The position numbers were made by a program, and so were the translations under genes. The notes under the pieces are model-generated. The model was given only the letters and a program-made list of their open reading frames with translations. It was not told the origin of the DNA and did no database searches. Positions 18,826-28,806 of a DNA stretch of 64,000 nt are shown here, one piece after another. The stretch is from Tricholomella constricta (taxonomy: Eukaryota > Basidiomycota > Agaricomycetes > Agaricales > Lyophyllaceae): NCBI GenBank assembly GCA_013368375.1, contig JAACJP010000012.1, positions 248,001 to 312,000 of the forward strand, written 5' to 3'. Each line of letters opens with the position of its first letter. Position 1 is the stretch's first letter.

Positions 18826-20755
18826 TCAGTCGTCTGCATCTGTAGGCTTGGTGCCACCTTTTCGGTGTTCCGGGATCTCTGCGTCTTTGGGCTCATCTTT
18901 ATCAACAGCCTCTCCAATGTACGAGGGGAACCTGAACGAGAGTCAAAGGGCATATAATACTATTGTCCAAATGGGTTACCTTGGTACGCCATCCTTCGTC
19001 AGCTCTTGAAAGCGATAGGTGATGATCGCGCCAACTTTGGGAGGATTGTTGCGCTGCTTGTCATTCAAACCTGTTCCAACGTTGAAGGTCTGGGGCCACG
19101 TCTGTGTCAATGATATCGGGTAGTGGGTAAGGTCTGAAGCACCAACCTTCCCTGATTCCATCTTGCACTTCAAAGCGCCTGTGGTGCCCTGATTCCTCCC
19201 CTTGCCGGGAACGTACCCCGTGACGACAGCTTCAGCGTCGTAGAATGTCTGGACAGTAGTCGCTCAGCGACAAATCAGACGATCAAAATAGCAAACACAG
19301 ACCTTGACCTTCAATAAAGATCCAGAGCGCTTTCCGTCGTATTGTCTATAACCACAAAATAAGCGTCCTCCTCTACGCAGAATGAGACCTTACGAGGCCG
19401 GCTTTCTCAACATCAGGCCCTCTCCGCCCAGACTCTCAATCTCCTTGAGCTTATCAAGGACATGCTGCCTACTCGTTGCCATTTCATGCTCGACTATCTC
19501 GACTAGATCGCAAGCGTGACTGCCGCCTGGACCGAAAAGCTCTTTCAGGAATTGTATCCGCTTTTCGAAAGGGCTATCACCCATAGACGGTATATCGAAT
19601 ATCTGAGGACAAAGTGTTGCTAGATTTTCGGGGAGGTTCAGAGAGAGAAAAGTTACTTGAAAGGTGATATTCTTCCAAAGAGGGGAATTTACAGTCTTAA
19701 CAATGGAGATTGTCGATTGGAACTCGCCTCTTCCCCCGAAGAGCTCCCCATCGAGCGTCACGTCGTTGGGCAACTCTAACAGAAGATTAGAACATGACCC
19801 TAAACACTCAAACAAAAGAGAGCAAACAGACTGTCCAAAAACCACTGCGGTGGCGTGAAGGGGTTTCCCAAGCGGCTGATCATTTGTTTGCCATCGTAGT
19901 AAGTCCTGAAGCTCAAGGCATCAACTTTACTGTTCGAGTATCTGCAGATAATCCCACCTGACGCCGTCCAGCTTCTCAGAAATCCACCACCCTACGGGGT
20001 CAAGGCCTGTCTCCAAATCCCATTTATTGGCGAGAAGCAGCTCTGGAACAGCCTTAGTTGCCGCAGGAGTATCGTCTTCGTCTTCATCCTCGTTGTCCTC
20101 CTTTTCAGCTTTCCCTCTGTCTTTCAATGCAGTTTTAAATGCTGATGCTGTTTTTCGAGCTCGTTTGGCAGTTTTAGCGACATCTTCGTCGTCGTCTGCC
20201 TTCTTACGCTTGGAGACAGGTTTGGCCTGTGCCTTAGCTTTGGGAGGAGGCTTCTTGGCAACGCCTTTCGGCGGGGGTCCATTAGGGTTCTTTAATTTGA
20301 GACGTGCCTCTTCATATGTATCGCCGAACAAGGACTTGAGATGCTTGCATGTCCGCGCGTTCACAGGTGATCCGCTCTGGGCGGATATAATGTTAAGGAA
20401 ACCGTTCAGACACAGAAAGGACTCAGAGAGGCACCTGGTTCCTCCAGGCCTTTATGTTGAGAGAATGAGTGATGAACGACGGCGAAACATTGTGAATATA
20501 CATACAGGACAGGTGCTGGTAGACAGTTAGGCTTAGCTCAGTGAACTTTCATTACGAGACCTCACCAATAGAAATGGTCAAAAGTCCTCTTGACTTTGTA
20601 TACCGAGTTGCTGATGAAGATGTTGCTATGTTGCTGCACATACTACGCGCGAAAGACACTTCACACCTTGACATTGAGCTGACCTCCTTCTCTTCACCAT
20701 CGAGGAGGAGAACTTTCGGCTTGATGCCATTGATTTCTGCGAGCTCGTCGGCCAT
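18826..20755 (-). CDS. ATP-dependent DNA ligase with N-terminal SWIM zinc finger (470 aa)
   Basis: Eleven exons: 20755-20667, 20625-20566, 20515-20506 (10 nt), 20449-20435 (15 nt), 20376-19958, 19905-19832, 19775-19657, 19602-19394, 19345-19303, 19248-18980 and 18931-18826. They total 471 codons. A SWIM finger (CTCPAWRNQ...RTCKHL, C-x-C...C-x-H) at about 50-68 is assembled across the two tiny exons. A Lys-rich linker follows. The nucleotidyltransferase domain has motif I KLDGVR (Lys193), motif III LDGELFGGRGEF, motif IV GGEGLMLRKP and motif V LLKVK. A short C-terminal OB-fold region ends the protein. This is a small viral/kinetoplastid-like ligase rather than LIG1 or LIG4. A role in nuclear or organellar DNA repair is inferred. 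Confidence 0.88.
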
Positions 20756-20964
20756 GATAGAAAGGTCCTTGGAAAGGAGTGGGAGAAATCCTTCTTAAGC
20801 GACGCCGCCGCCCATCGGCGCGCGGACAGGTCATGACTCGGTAACCCGATGGGGATCAACACCGCCGCGACCGTGGACAACACAAACACGCTGCAGACAG
20901 GTCCAATTGCACAGCATTGCACAACTTTCATCTCCTCCATTCCCGCTCTCAACGTCGGTGAGCC

Positions 20965-22840
20965 ATGGCTGTCGAACCATTGCTTGCCACAAGGGCACAA
21001 CGTGCCTTCATTATCACTGGTAAGCCTTCTTATGATCACTTAACTCGGCTTCACTCAAAATATTATGTCCATTAAGTGTCTGTCCGTTAGTAAACGGGAC
21101 TTTTTGACTAGGTGTTTTATCACTAAAGATCGTCTGGTGTTGTAGAAGCAATCGTCGTGCTCGTAATGGTCGGGATTACTTTCAGAATGGTGTGTGTTCT
21201 CGCGTCGGAGGTCCGGCTAATCTCAAAACGCCCTTGCACTCCATAGGTCGATGACAACGTCGACTTTAACCTCGCCAGATATAAAGTAGGCGAAAATTAA
21301 AACCCTGAAATCAACTTTCCATCTCATCTTTTCATCTAGACACTGCCATGTTACCTGGCACTGTTTGCCCTTGCTGAGTTGGTTCTTCCCTTATCCTTCG
21401 CCGGCGTCGAGGCTCAGTACTTTGAAAAGGATCTTCGAATTATTCATGGCTTTCGATGCCCTACGGCTACGAAATATCATCCAGCTGCTCGGCCTACTGC
21501 GTATGACTTGGCTACATCCTTCCTCCTCGCTCGGCTAACAACTTTCTGCCTTCAGTTTTTCACTTAGCCCTTATGGTATTCGCAGCCCTTCAAGTTCGAC
21601 AAACGAAGACGGCCCTCGTGATGCGCTCCAATTGTGATGGACGGGATTACTTTGTCGTGAGCATTCTGTCGTCTTACGGCGGCTGTTTCATGAACCTCAC
21701 ATCGCTTAGGAATGCGGAGGGCCTGGAAGTCTCTGGACAAATGTACAACCCTTCTTGATCGTCGCGCCCTGTGTAATTGCTGCCTCTTGGCTCGTGATGC
21801 TTTTCTGGATCAAGCAACTCTATGCGGAGTTTGGGTATGCGGCCTCCATTCTGTGCCTCACTTCATCCGCTTATTCTCATCAGGTGGGCGATATTCCATG
21901 TCGTAGGAGCTAATCCGAAAATGAAGAGTAAGTTATTATGTGTGCACGTTCATTGGTGCTAACCCAGTTTATAGCCATGTACCAATGGTACCAAATCATG
22001 ATCTGTCTGCTAAAGTTTAATTTCTTCTGCTTTACCGGGGTCACGATGCAGGTACCAATTTTGTTTTTCTGTGAATTTTACCGTATCCCTGTATTCTGAC
22101 AAGTTGTCAGCTTCTCATCATCGTTCTTCAAAGAGACTCAGCCGAATTTGGCGTTACTGTCGCCGCAATCCCCGTTGTACTGGTTCTACTAGTCTTGTGC
22201 GGTATCGCTGTCCAGAGGGAAATAAAGTGGTATGCAAAGCTTTTCTATCGTTTGAAGGTCATTGCTGACGCAACATAGGCTAATGTCGATTTCTCTCGTC
22301 ATGATGTTGGCGGCCATGAGCTACTGTGAGTCTTCATGATGATCTGGTGATGCAGTTCCGCTCACCCCAGCAATCGCACCCATGACAACAGTCTGTGAGT
22401 CATTTTGTATATCTCCCTATGTCTCTGTCTCAAGGATTGTTGCAGTGTACAAACTTGTTCGCTTCTATCAGCCTTCAACACAAGCACAATATGAAACGAC
22501 CAGAGCAACATTAACAGTCTTCAGTTTGTTCTATCTCCTCGTTCAATAACAGCACATTCTGATAATCCCTTTAGCCATCGTTGCTTTCCTCCTCTTGTTC
22601 GCCACGTTCGCTGTCGGCCTTCGTTGCTTTGCCGACTTTGACCGGGGACTGCAAGCCTCTAAAGTCAATGGTGAGCACTAACCATTCACTTCAATATCGG
22701 AGATGCCCATCATCCATTCCCATGCAGCACTACCGACACGACCGAAATACTTTACCGCTGAATCATCGACGAACATGAGCCAGCGACAGTCGTCCTATCT
22801 TGGCGGGGCCCCGGTGGCAACCCGCATCTCTATCGAATGA
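20965..22840 (+). CDS. UPF0658 Golgi membrane protein homologue (about 348 aa)
   Basis: Thirteen exons were placed: 20965-21019, 21146-21189, 21247-21285, 21340-21377, 21430-21500, 21556-21656, 21710-21834, 21884-21927, 21975-22051, 22111-22229, 22279-22325, 22446-22523, 22575-22670, with the last coding exon at 22728-22840. The sum is 349 codons. It is a polytopic membrane protein with hydrophobic stretches such as FLIVAPCVIAASWLVMLFW, VVLVLLVLCGIAV and IVAFLLLFATFAVGL, plus motifs FDALRLRNIIQLLGLL and FYQPSTQAQYETTR that I associate with the UPF0658 Golgi family. A 24-nt extra exon (22371-22394) would also fit the frame, so residues near 254 are uncertain. It is head-to-head with the DNA ligase gene. 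Confidence 0.82.
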
Positions 22841-23038
22841 AATTAGATGCTATTCATATGGCTTGTATACCTGCCTTGGAACAATGATATGCCCCTGTTC
22901 AACTATACCTATACCTACCCAATCTATATCTAGGAAATATAGTCTCTGACTGGCCAATAACGATTCTACCATGTTTGCCCTGTTTATTTGATTCGTGTGG
23001 CTCAGGGATGTGCAAAATTCTTGTTTAGCTATACCACG

Positions 23039-23719
23039 ATGGTGAAACGGGGATACTACTGGCGTCGTCCATGGTGGCTGACATTTCTCGACCGCGTGCG
23101 TTGTGGTTCCTTCTTCCATTCTGCCTCTCACCGGAGGACACTTACATGCCCTGAAATTCTTAGACGAACTTGATTGTGACGGCAATGACTGCATCTGTGA
23201 TCATCCTCACTCGGTCTGCAGGGGTTACTTACTTTGCGGCTGGGGCAGTGATGTGCACCTTCACCGTGAAACTTCTAAAGCTGGCCATCCGGCAGCCACG
23301 TCCACCAAATCAGACATCACGACAGAAAACCACGTACGGGTACGATCCTCACTCTCCACGGCTGCCATGCATTCTTCGACTCTGACACACATTCCAGGAT
23401 GCCCAGCACACACTCAGCTACCATCAGCTATTATGCAACGTATATTCCACTGGCATGTGCATACCTCCCGCTCCATGAATCCTTCCCGGCGACTCGAGGA
23501 TTTCGATTAATTCCTCCGCTCGTTTTCCTGCCTTGCGCTGCCTCGGTTGTCATGTCTCGAATATGGCTAGGCCACCATACATGGCCACAGGTTTCTGCTG
23601 GAGTTTCATATGGGGTCCTCTTTGCTCTCGCTTGGTTCAAGCTGTGGGGTACCGGATTGGATAGCTTCGGCCCACAGTTCGAAGAGCTCGTGAATGACTG
23701 GATATCACGTAGAATATAA
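23039..23719 (+). CDS. PAP2-type lipid phosphatase (184 aa), dolichyldiphosphatase-like
   Basis: Exons 23039-23095, 23164-23339 and 23398-23719 give 185 in-frame codons. The three PAP2 signature boxes are present: K-x6-RPRP-like (KLLKLAIRQPRPP), PSTHS (GMPSTHSATISYY) and SR-x5-H (SRIWLGHHTWPQV). Several hydrophobic helices make it an integral membrane enzyme. PAP2 enzymes remove phosphate from lipid phosphates or dolichyl diphosphate in the ER. The exact substrate cannot be told from sequence. The N-terminal exon (MVKRGYYWRRPWWLTF) is chosen because its join to TNLIVTAMTAS is smooth. The first exon is less certain than the rest. Confidence 0.8.
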
Positions 23720-23824
23720 TATATACTCCAGTAGAGTTGCATGCAGGAGGTGTAGTGTTTGTGACTGGACGACGCGTTAATTGATGACACGTGAGCTACG
23801 CGTCTACAATAAACCACGATCATC

Positions 23825-24946
23825 ATGGACCAAGAGGACCCCGTCTCCAAGTTCTTCCCCAATCAAGAGTCTGTCGACCTCTACGAAGTCCTTTCTGTGT
23901 CTAATGATGCCGGATTGGAAGTCATAAAGAAGGCCTACCGGCGCCTTGCCCTTGTTCACCACCCAGACAAGCACGCGACGGCCAATGCTGCGACGAAGGC
24001 CGAGGCCTCCACCAAATTTCAACAAATTGGCTTTGCATACGCTGTCCTTGGCGACGTGAAAAGGAGGCAGAGATATGACAGGACTGGCAGGACGGATGAG
24101 GGTTTCGAACTTGCCGCAGGGGACGATGGTTGGGAGGCCTATTTCGAGGACATGTTCGAGCGCGTCACGCGTGGAAAGCTCGATGAAATGAAGAAAGAGT
24201 ATCAAGGTAAGTCGTTTACGCGCCATGCCTTACGCGTTCCGCTCATTCAATTTTCTGTAGGTTCTGCTGAGGAGATCGAGGACCTTAAAGCGGCATACAT
24301 AAACACTGGTGGATCTATTGGCGACATCATGACACACATTTCGCACTCAACACACGAGGACGAGGCGCGTTTTATCATCGCGATTGTAGACTTAATTTCC
24401 AAGGGAACCCTTCCTACTCTCGATACCTGGCAAGTGAGCGTGGAAGACGAGAAAGCAAAGCTTGTCCGACAGAAGCAGGGCGAAAAGGAGGCTAAAGAAG
24501 CCGAAAAGCTTGCCAAGGAGCTAGGTGTTTGGGACGAATTCTACGGGAGTGGCAAACATGGAGAGCGGAAGGGCAAGAGCAAAGGAAAGAAGAGGGAAGA
24601 CGAGGAGGGGGGCGACGAAGATCATTCCGTCCTTCAGGCTCTTATTCTCAAAAAAAAGCAGAAGAGTATGGACAGCTTCTTCGACGATCTTGCTGCCAAG
24701 TATGCAGACCCTGAGCCCAAGGCTCGAGGAAAAGGGAAGAAGCGGGGAAGGGCTGTGGAGCCTGAGGAGGATGAGGAAGTCTCTCCGAAAAAGAAATCAC
24801 GGAAAGAAGCGCCACAAATGCCGGACATTGACGATGAGGAGTTCCAAAACCTACAGACGAAGTTATTTGGCGACAAGGCGAAGGTGCCCCCAGCAGCACC
24901 AGGATCGCAGAATAAGGCGGGTAAAGGGAGACGAAAGGCCAAGTAG
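23825..24946 (+). CDS. DNAJC9-like J-domain protein (355 aa)
   Basis: Exons 23825-24206 and 24261-24946 are split by a 54-nt intron (GTAAGT...TGTAG) that is also open in frame, so a single-exon reading would wrongly add 18 residues. The J domain lies at about residues 18-85 and has the HPD motif (VHHPDKH). An acidic/helical middle follows. The C-terminus is a long run of Lys/Glu-rich nuclear-type sequence (KGKKRGR, SPKKKSRKE). Order and composition match the DNAJC9 family, which stimulates Hsp70 and chaperones histone H3-H4 in animals. It converges with the next gene, whose stop is 131 bp away. Confidence 0.88.
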   Translation: MDQEDPVSKFFPNQESVDLYEVLSVSNDAGLEVIKKAYRRLALVHHPDKHATANAATKAEASTKFQQIGFAYAVLGDVKRRQRYDRTGRTDEGFELAAGDDGWEAYFEDMFERVTRGKLDEMKKEYQGKSFTRHALRVPLIQFSVGSAEEIEDLKAAYINTGGSIGDIMTHISHSTHEDEARFIIAIVDLISKGTLPTLDTWQVSVEDEKAKLVRQKQGEKEAKEAEKLAKELGVWDEFYGSGKHGERKGKSKGKKREDEEGGDEDHSVLQALILKKKQKSMDSFFDDLAAKYADPEPKARGKGKKRGRAVEPEEDEEVSPKKKSRKEAPQMPDIDDEEFQNLQTKLFGDKAKVPPAAPGSQNKAGKGRRKAK

Positions 24947-25076
24947 ACTTCGTAGCGGACGTCGGCTTCGAGCTTTGACTCGTTTGTATAATGTTAGCGT
25001 ATGTAAAATGTCTGTAAACCTATTATTTCAAGGGCCTTCGAACGCCTGGGTATCTTTTTGGCATGCTGGTGAATAT

Positions 25077-28000
25077 TTACAGGTAACGCACAGAATCTAT
25101 ACCCAGACTTCGTCGTGCATGTATGATGGCCACGAGCTCCTTGATACTCTCCTCCAGAATTACGACATTGTCAAGTAGGTGCGAAAGGGTCACAGTTTCC
25201 GGCTTTCTCGATTTCTCCTCGGGTTCATCGACTGTCGGTATCCGTAACGTGTCTTCGCTCCAACCCGAAGACGTAAAAACATCCTCCTCGCCTGCGCTCC
25301 ATTTGGCCGACTTGGCCGGCGTCCATGGGCTCGAGGGTGGAACGAGCGCGACGAAAGGCTCAACAACAATGGATCCCGTGTCTTGATAGTGACGACCGAA
25401 CGGACTGGCCATGGTTTTCGTGTTAGTAGACTTTTTCGAAGGTGTCGTTGGTTCGGATGGCAGTGGTGGTGCTGTCTTGTGTTTCTTTGGAGTTAAGAAA
25501 GAGACAAAGGAAGCGGTAGTTGATGACTTTGGCTTTGGCTTGGGAGGCGCAGGAGTTTCCGGGGGAGACATTTCAGGACCAGGTTCATCTATGATATCCA
25601 ACGAGACATTCAAGGCGTCCGTCATGTTTTCTGAGAATAGCAAACCCTGTCGTCGCTCGAGCAGGAATTTATCGAAATTGTCAACTGCGGCACGATATCG
25701 CTCGAGTTGGGTGACTAGACCGTGGAAGATGGTATGGATTATTGGCCGTGAATACTCGTCCATGCTTGAAGCAGGAAGGAAATTAGTATCGTTGGCCAGT
25801 TTTTTCTCTATTGAAAAGTCGATTGAGCGGTCATCACCGTCATCGCCTGTGGACATATCCTCTTCCTTCATGCTCGAGTCTCCTTGATGCTGTGTGTCGT
25901 TTGATGCAAACGTTAGCCACCCTGCTAACGACCGATCTGGATGTACGGCCAGTGTGGCCAGCAAGCCTGTCAAGGCAATATTGAATTCCGGTGTGTTGTA
26001 GAAGAATCGCCTCAAAGCCTCAAGGACGAGCGAGAGGATAGGATCATTGACATTGAGCCTGTGCTTGAATTTCCGCCTCGAATCCAGATTATTGAGATCG
26101 TCATCGGTTAGCTGATATGCCGATTGATTTTGGATAGAGAAAAGGGCGTCGTGGAGGTAATGGTCATATCCCGTGCTAAAAGCGTCGCTGCTGTGGGATG
26201 GGTCCACACGGGAAACTAGAGTGAGGTAAAGTCCCATTTCTCGCTCATGTGTCGAATAAGTGGTCTCGGGTTGGGAGAACTGGGGCGCGCTGCTGGGCAG
26301 CTTGTTGTCATCGTCTTCGGCACCTGGATATCTGAATATATCCTCGTCATCTTCAGCCTCCTGTAAAGACGTTGCTTCGTTGCCCGAAAGGGCAGTGACC
26401 ATCGACGGGTGCGGAAAGCTTGTACCCATTGGGTCCGGCGAAACTATCAGAAGCCGCTCGACAGTGAGCTGTGGATGTTGGAGAAGCATAGATTGTAAAA
26501 GTTGGAGTGCAGATGTTCCCGTGGGCTGTGAGCTGGACCTGAGATTCGATAATAAGAGATCCCTGAGCGTAAATCGGCCCATCGATGTAAAGTATTCGGA
26601 CTGTTTCCTGGACTCGGGGGCTTCCATTTCCAGCAGAACCATAGCACTGCTTTTCCGCCTCCTCAGCTTATTCTGTTTGTCTGAAGGTTTGTTCTGCGCC
26701 GAGGTTCCGCCTAACGTTAGCATCGAAAACGGCCGCTGTCTTAAGCGGACCTCGTCATTGTCCTCACTAAGGAGGAAATCGACAAGGAGATCACCTAGAC
26801 GACCAGAGTGGAGTGTTCTGATCATAACTTCGATATAGGACATAACGGCGACAGCGCTTCCATCGGCGTCTGAGCACTCCAGAATAGAGGGGTATAATAC
26901 GTTCTCGAGGAAAATGCGGCGGACTGCATCGAGGATGGATTGTCCGATAGCTGCCCCGACTAGCGCAGATGCGTCCATAGGCTCGGAATTGACATTCCTT
27001 CGTAGAACATCCTGTAAGAACTCGAGTAATTTGAGGAAATGGTCTAGTCGTGTTTTAAAATCTGGGTTCAGAGCATCCTCGACGCCCATGGCCCGTGATT
27101 TCTCCTTGGCGAGTTCCTGTTTCTCTCTTTCTTCAGCGGTGTCAGGCACAAGGCCTCCTATTGTCATTCCATTTCCAGCAGAAGCAGTAGATGCAGCGAC
27201 TGGATGGAAGACTAGCTTTGAAGGAAGGAGAGAGTAAACTGCGCCCAATCCCGCACCAAGAACTTCCGAAAAGTCACCATCGAGGATGTACTCCGCCAAT
27301 GCTAGTGCAGCATCTTGTACTGGGTCGGAAGGTATGGCCTCTGACGAGGAATCGTTTGATTCTAGTCGAGGTTCCCCAGGAGACATCGCCACGTCCATCA
27401 GAAACAGTAAACCTGCCCTAGCAAAGTCACCAATTTGACCTTCGCGATGGACAAAGCGAAGGAGGTAGTTGAAAAGCAAGAACTCGTATTCAGTCTTCCT
27501 ATTCAACGACGATGTCGGGGCAGATTTTATTGTCGCCTGGGAGGATGTGGGAGATGGACCGCGGGGTTGACTGGACGCGTCCTGGGCCTCGGATACCGTG
27601 AAATCCTCCTCCTCATCTTCCTCTTCATCCTCGTCCAGCTCCTCCACGGAGAACAGCGGTTCGGAATGGTACCAGTGTTTATCATGGAAAAAAATCATAA
27701 GTAGATCCCGGTATGTTCGAATCCGACTGCACAGAATACAGAGAAGATTCACCACTGCATTGAGCGCGCATGAGTTACCGGCATTTACAAGGAAATAGAG
27801 ACGTACAATCCTCTTCATACTCAGAAGGTTGGCTCTGAACAGAATTACGCGCCGCTCCCATGACTTTACGCCCATCCAACTGTTCCTGTAGATCATCCCC
27901 GGCACAATTTCGCAGTAGTCTTAGGACAGCTCTGTGGACGGCAGAGTGAACCAGGAATTGTTCGTCCATAAGGACAACCATGTTCTGAACAGCTCGGAGA

Positions 28001-28482
28001 ACTTCTGCTTGAATTCCTGAGGGCCGATCGGCCTCGCTGAGGCGTACCAGTGTCCCCAGAATATCTTGGGCGAGGGATTAGATTGAATCATCGGTATATG
28101 TTCGGGGCATGCACCATTCTTCAGGAGATATTCAAGGCATGCGCCAGTTCCCCTGCTTGCTGATGAGTTTGCCATGTATTTGGTTCGTTGGAGTGACATA
28201 CCCTTCCTCTGTCCTTGTCGACTCCCATACTAAAGCGTCAACGAGTGATTGAAGATGAACGGGAACATGAGTAGACTTGATTCCTCTCGACAGTTGACGC
28301 TCGTCGGGATGTTGCAGGGTATTCTGTTTATATTTTTCCAGGCCTTGGAACATTGCGACTTCATTCAGCTCAAAGCTCACCTTGATGACATCCCAAGATT
28401 TTTGAAATTCGTGAGCATGATCAACGGGAGCCGGGGTTGGCGCTGGGTTGCTGGTTCGGAGGAACTTTGAAAAGTAATCCAT
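25077..28482 (-). CDS. FHIP/RAI16-like protein (FTS-Hook-interacting family), 1,084 aa
   Basis: Exons 28482-28202, 28152-28115, 28064-27807 and 27754-25077 sum to 1,085 codons. The N-terminus (MDYFSKFLRTSNP) leads into a helical-repeat region (LVDALVWEST, GACLEYLLKND, ILGTLVRLSEADRPSGIQ, QFLVHSAVHRAVLRLLRNC). The strongly conserved stretch LVNLLCILCSRIRTYRDLLMIFFHDKHW comes next and is typical of the UPF0518/FHIP family. The C-terminal third is low-complexity (Pro/Ser/Lys) and ends with a helical tail. In animals and filamentous fungi these proteins join Hook and FTS to link early endosomes to dynein. That role here is inferred. Joining exons 2-3 and 3-4 was decisive, since the raw frames shift at each. 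Confidence 0.85.
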
Positions 28483-28806
28483 CTCAACGGATTAGCCTAA
28501 AGTAATTATAACCAGAGTTGCCGAGAGGCGTAGTAAAGAGAAGGAGCATCGCAGTCATGCACGTGACTGACAATCCATTTTGACGCGCTTACCGGTTCAA
28601 TACGTTCAAGCATTACCCAGTAAGGACTTGTAATTGCGAGATGGAGGGATCCACAGATTATATATCCTGCGCGTCTACGGTAATTATGGTGGTACACGAA
28701 ATGAAGGTGCTGGTGGCTAGGATGGTGTTTACAGTAACAACCGTCAATCCAAGTCAGGTATATATGAATAATGCGCCGATGGGTAATATGCAATAACGTT
28801 AGATCA
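28483..28806. other. Intergenic, 324 bp
   Basis: It lies between the start of the FHIP-like gene and the stop of the glucan synthase gene, both minus strand. It should hold the FHIP-like promoter and the FKS1 3' UTR. No coding signal was seen. Confidence 0.5.
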
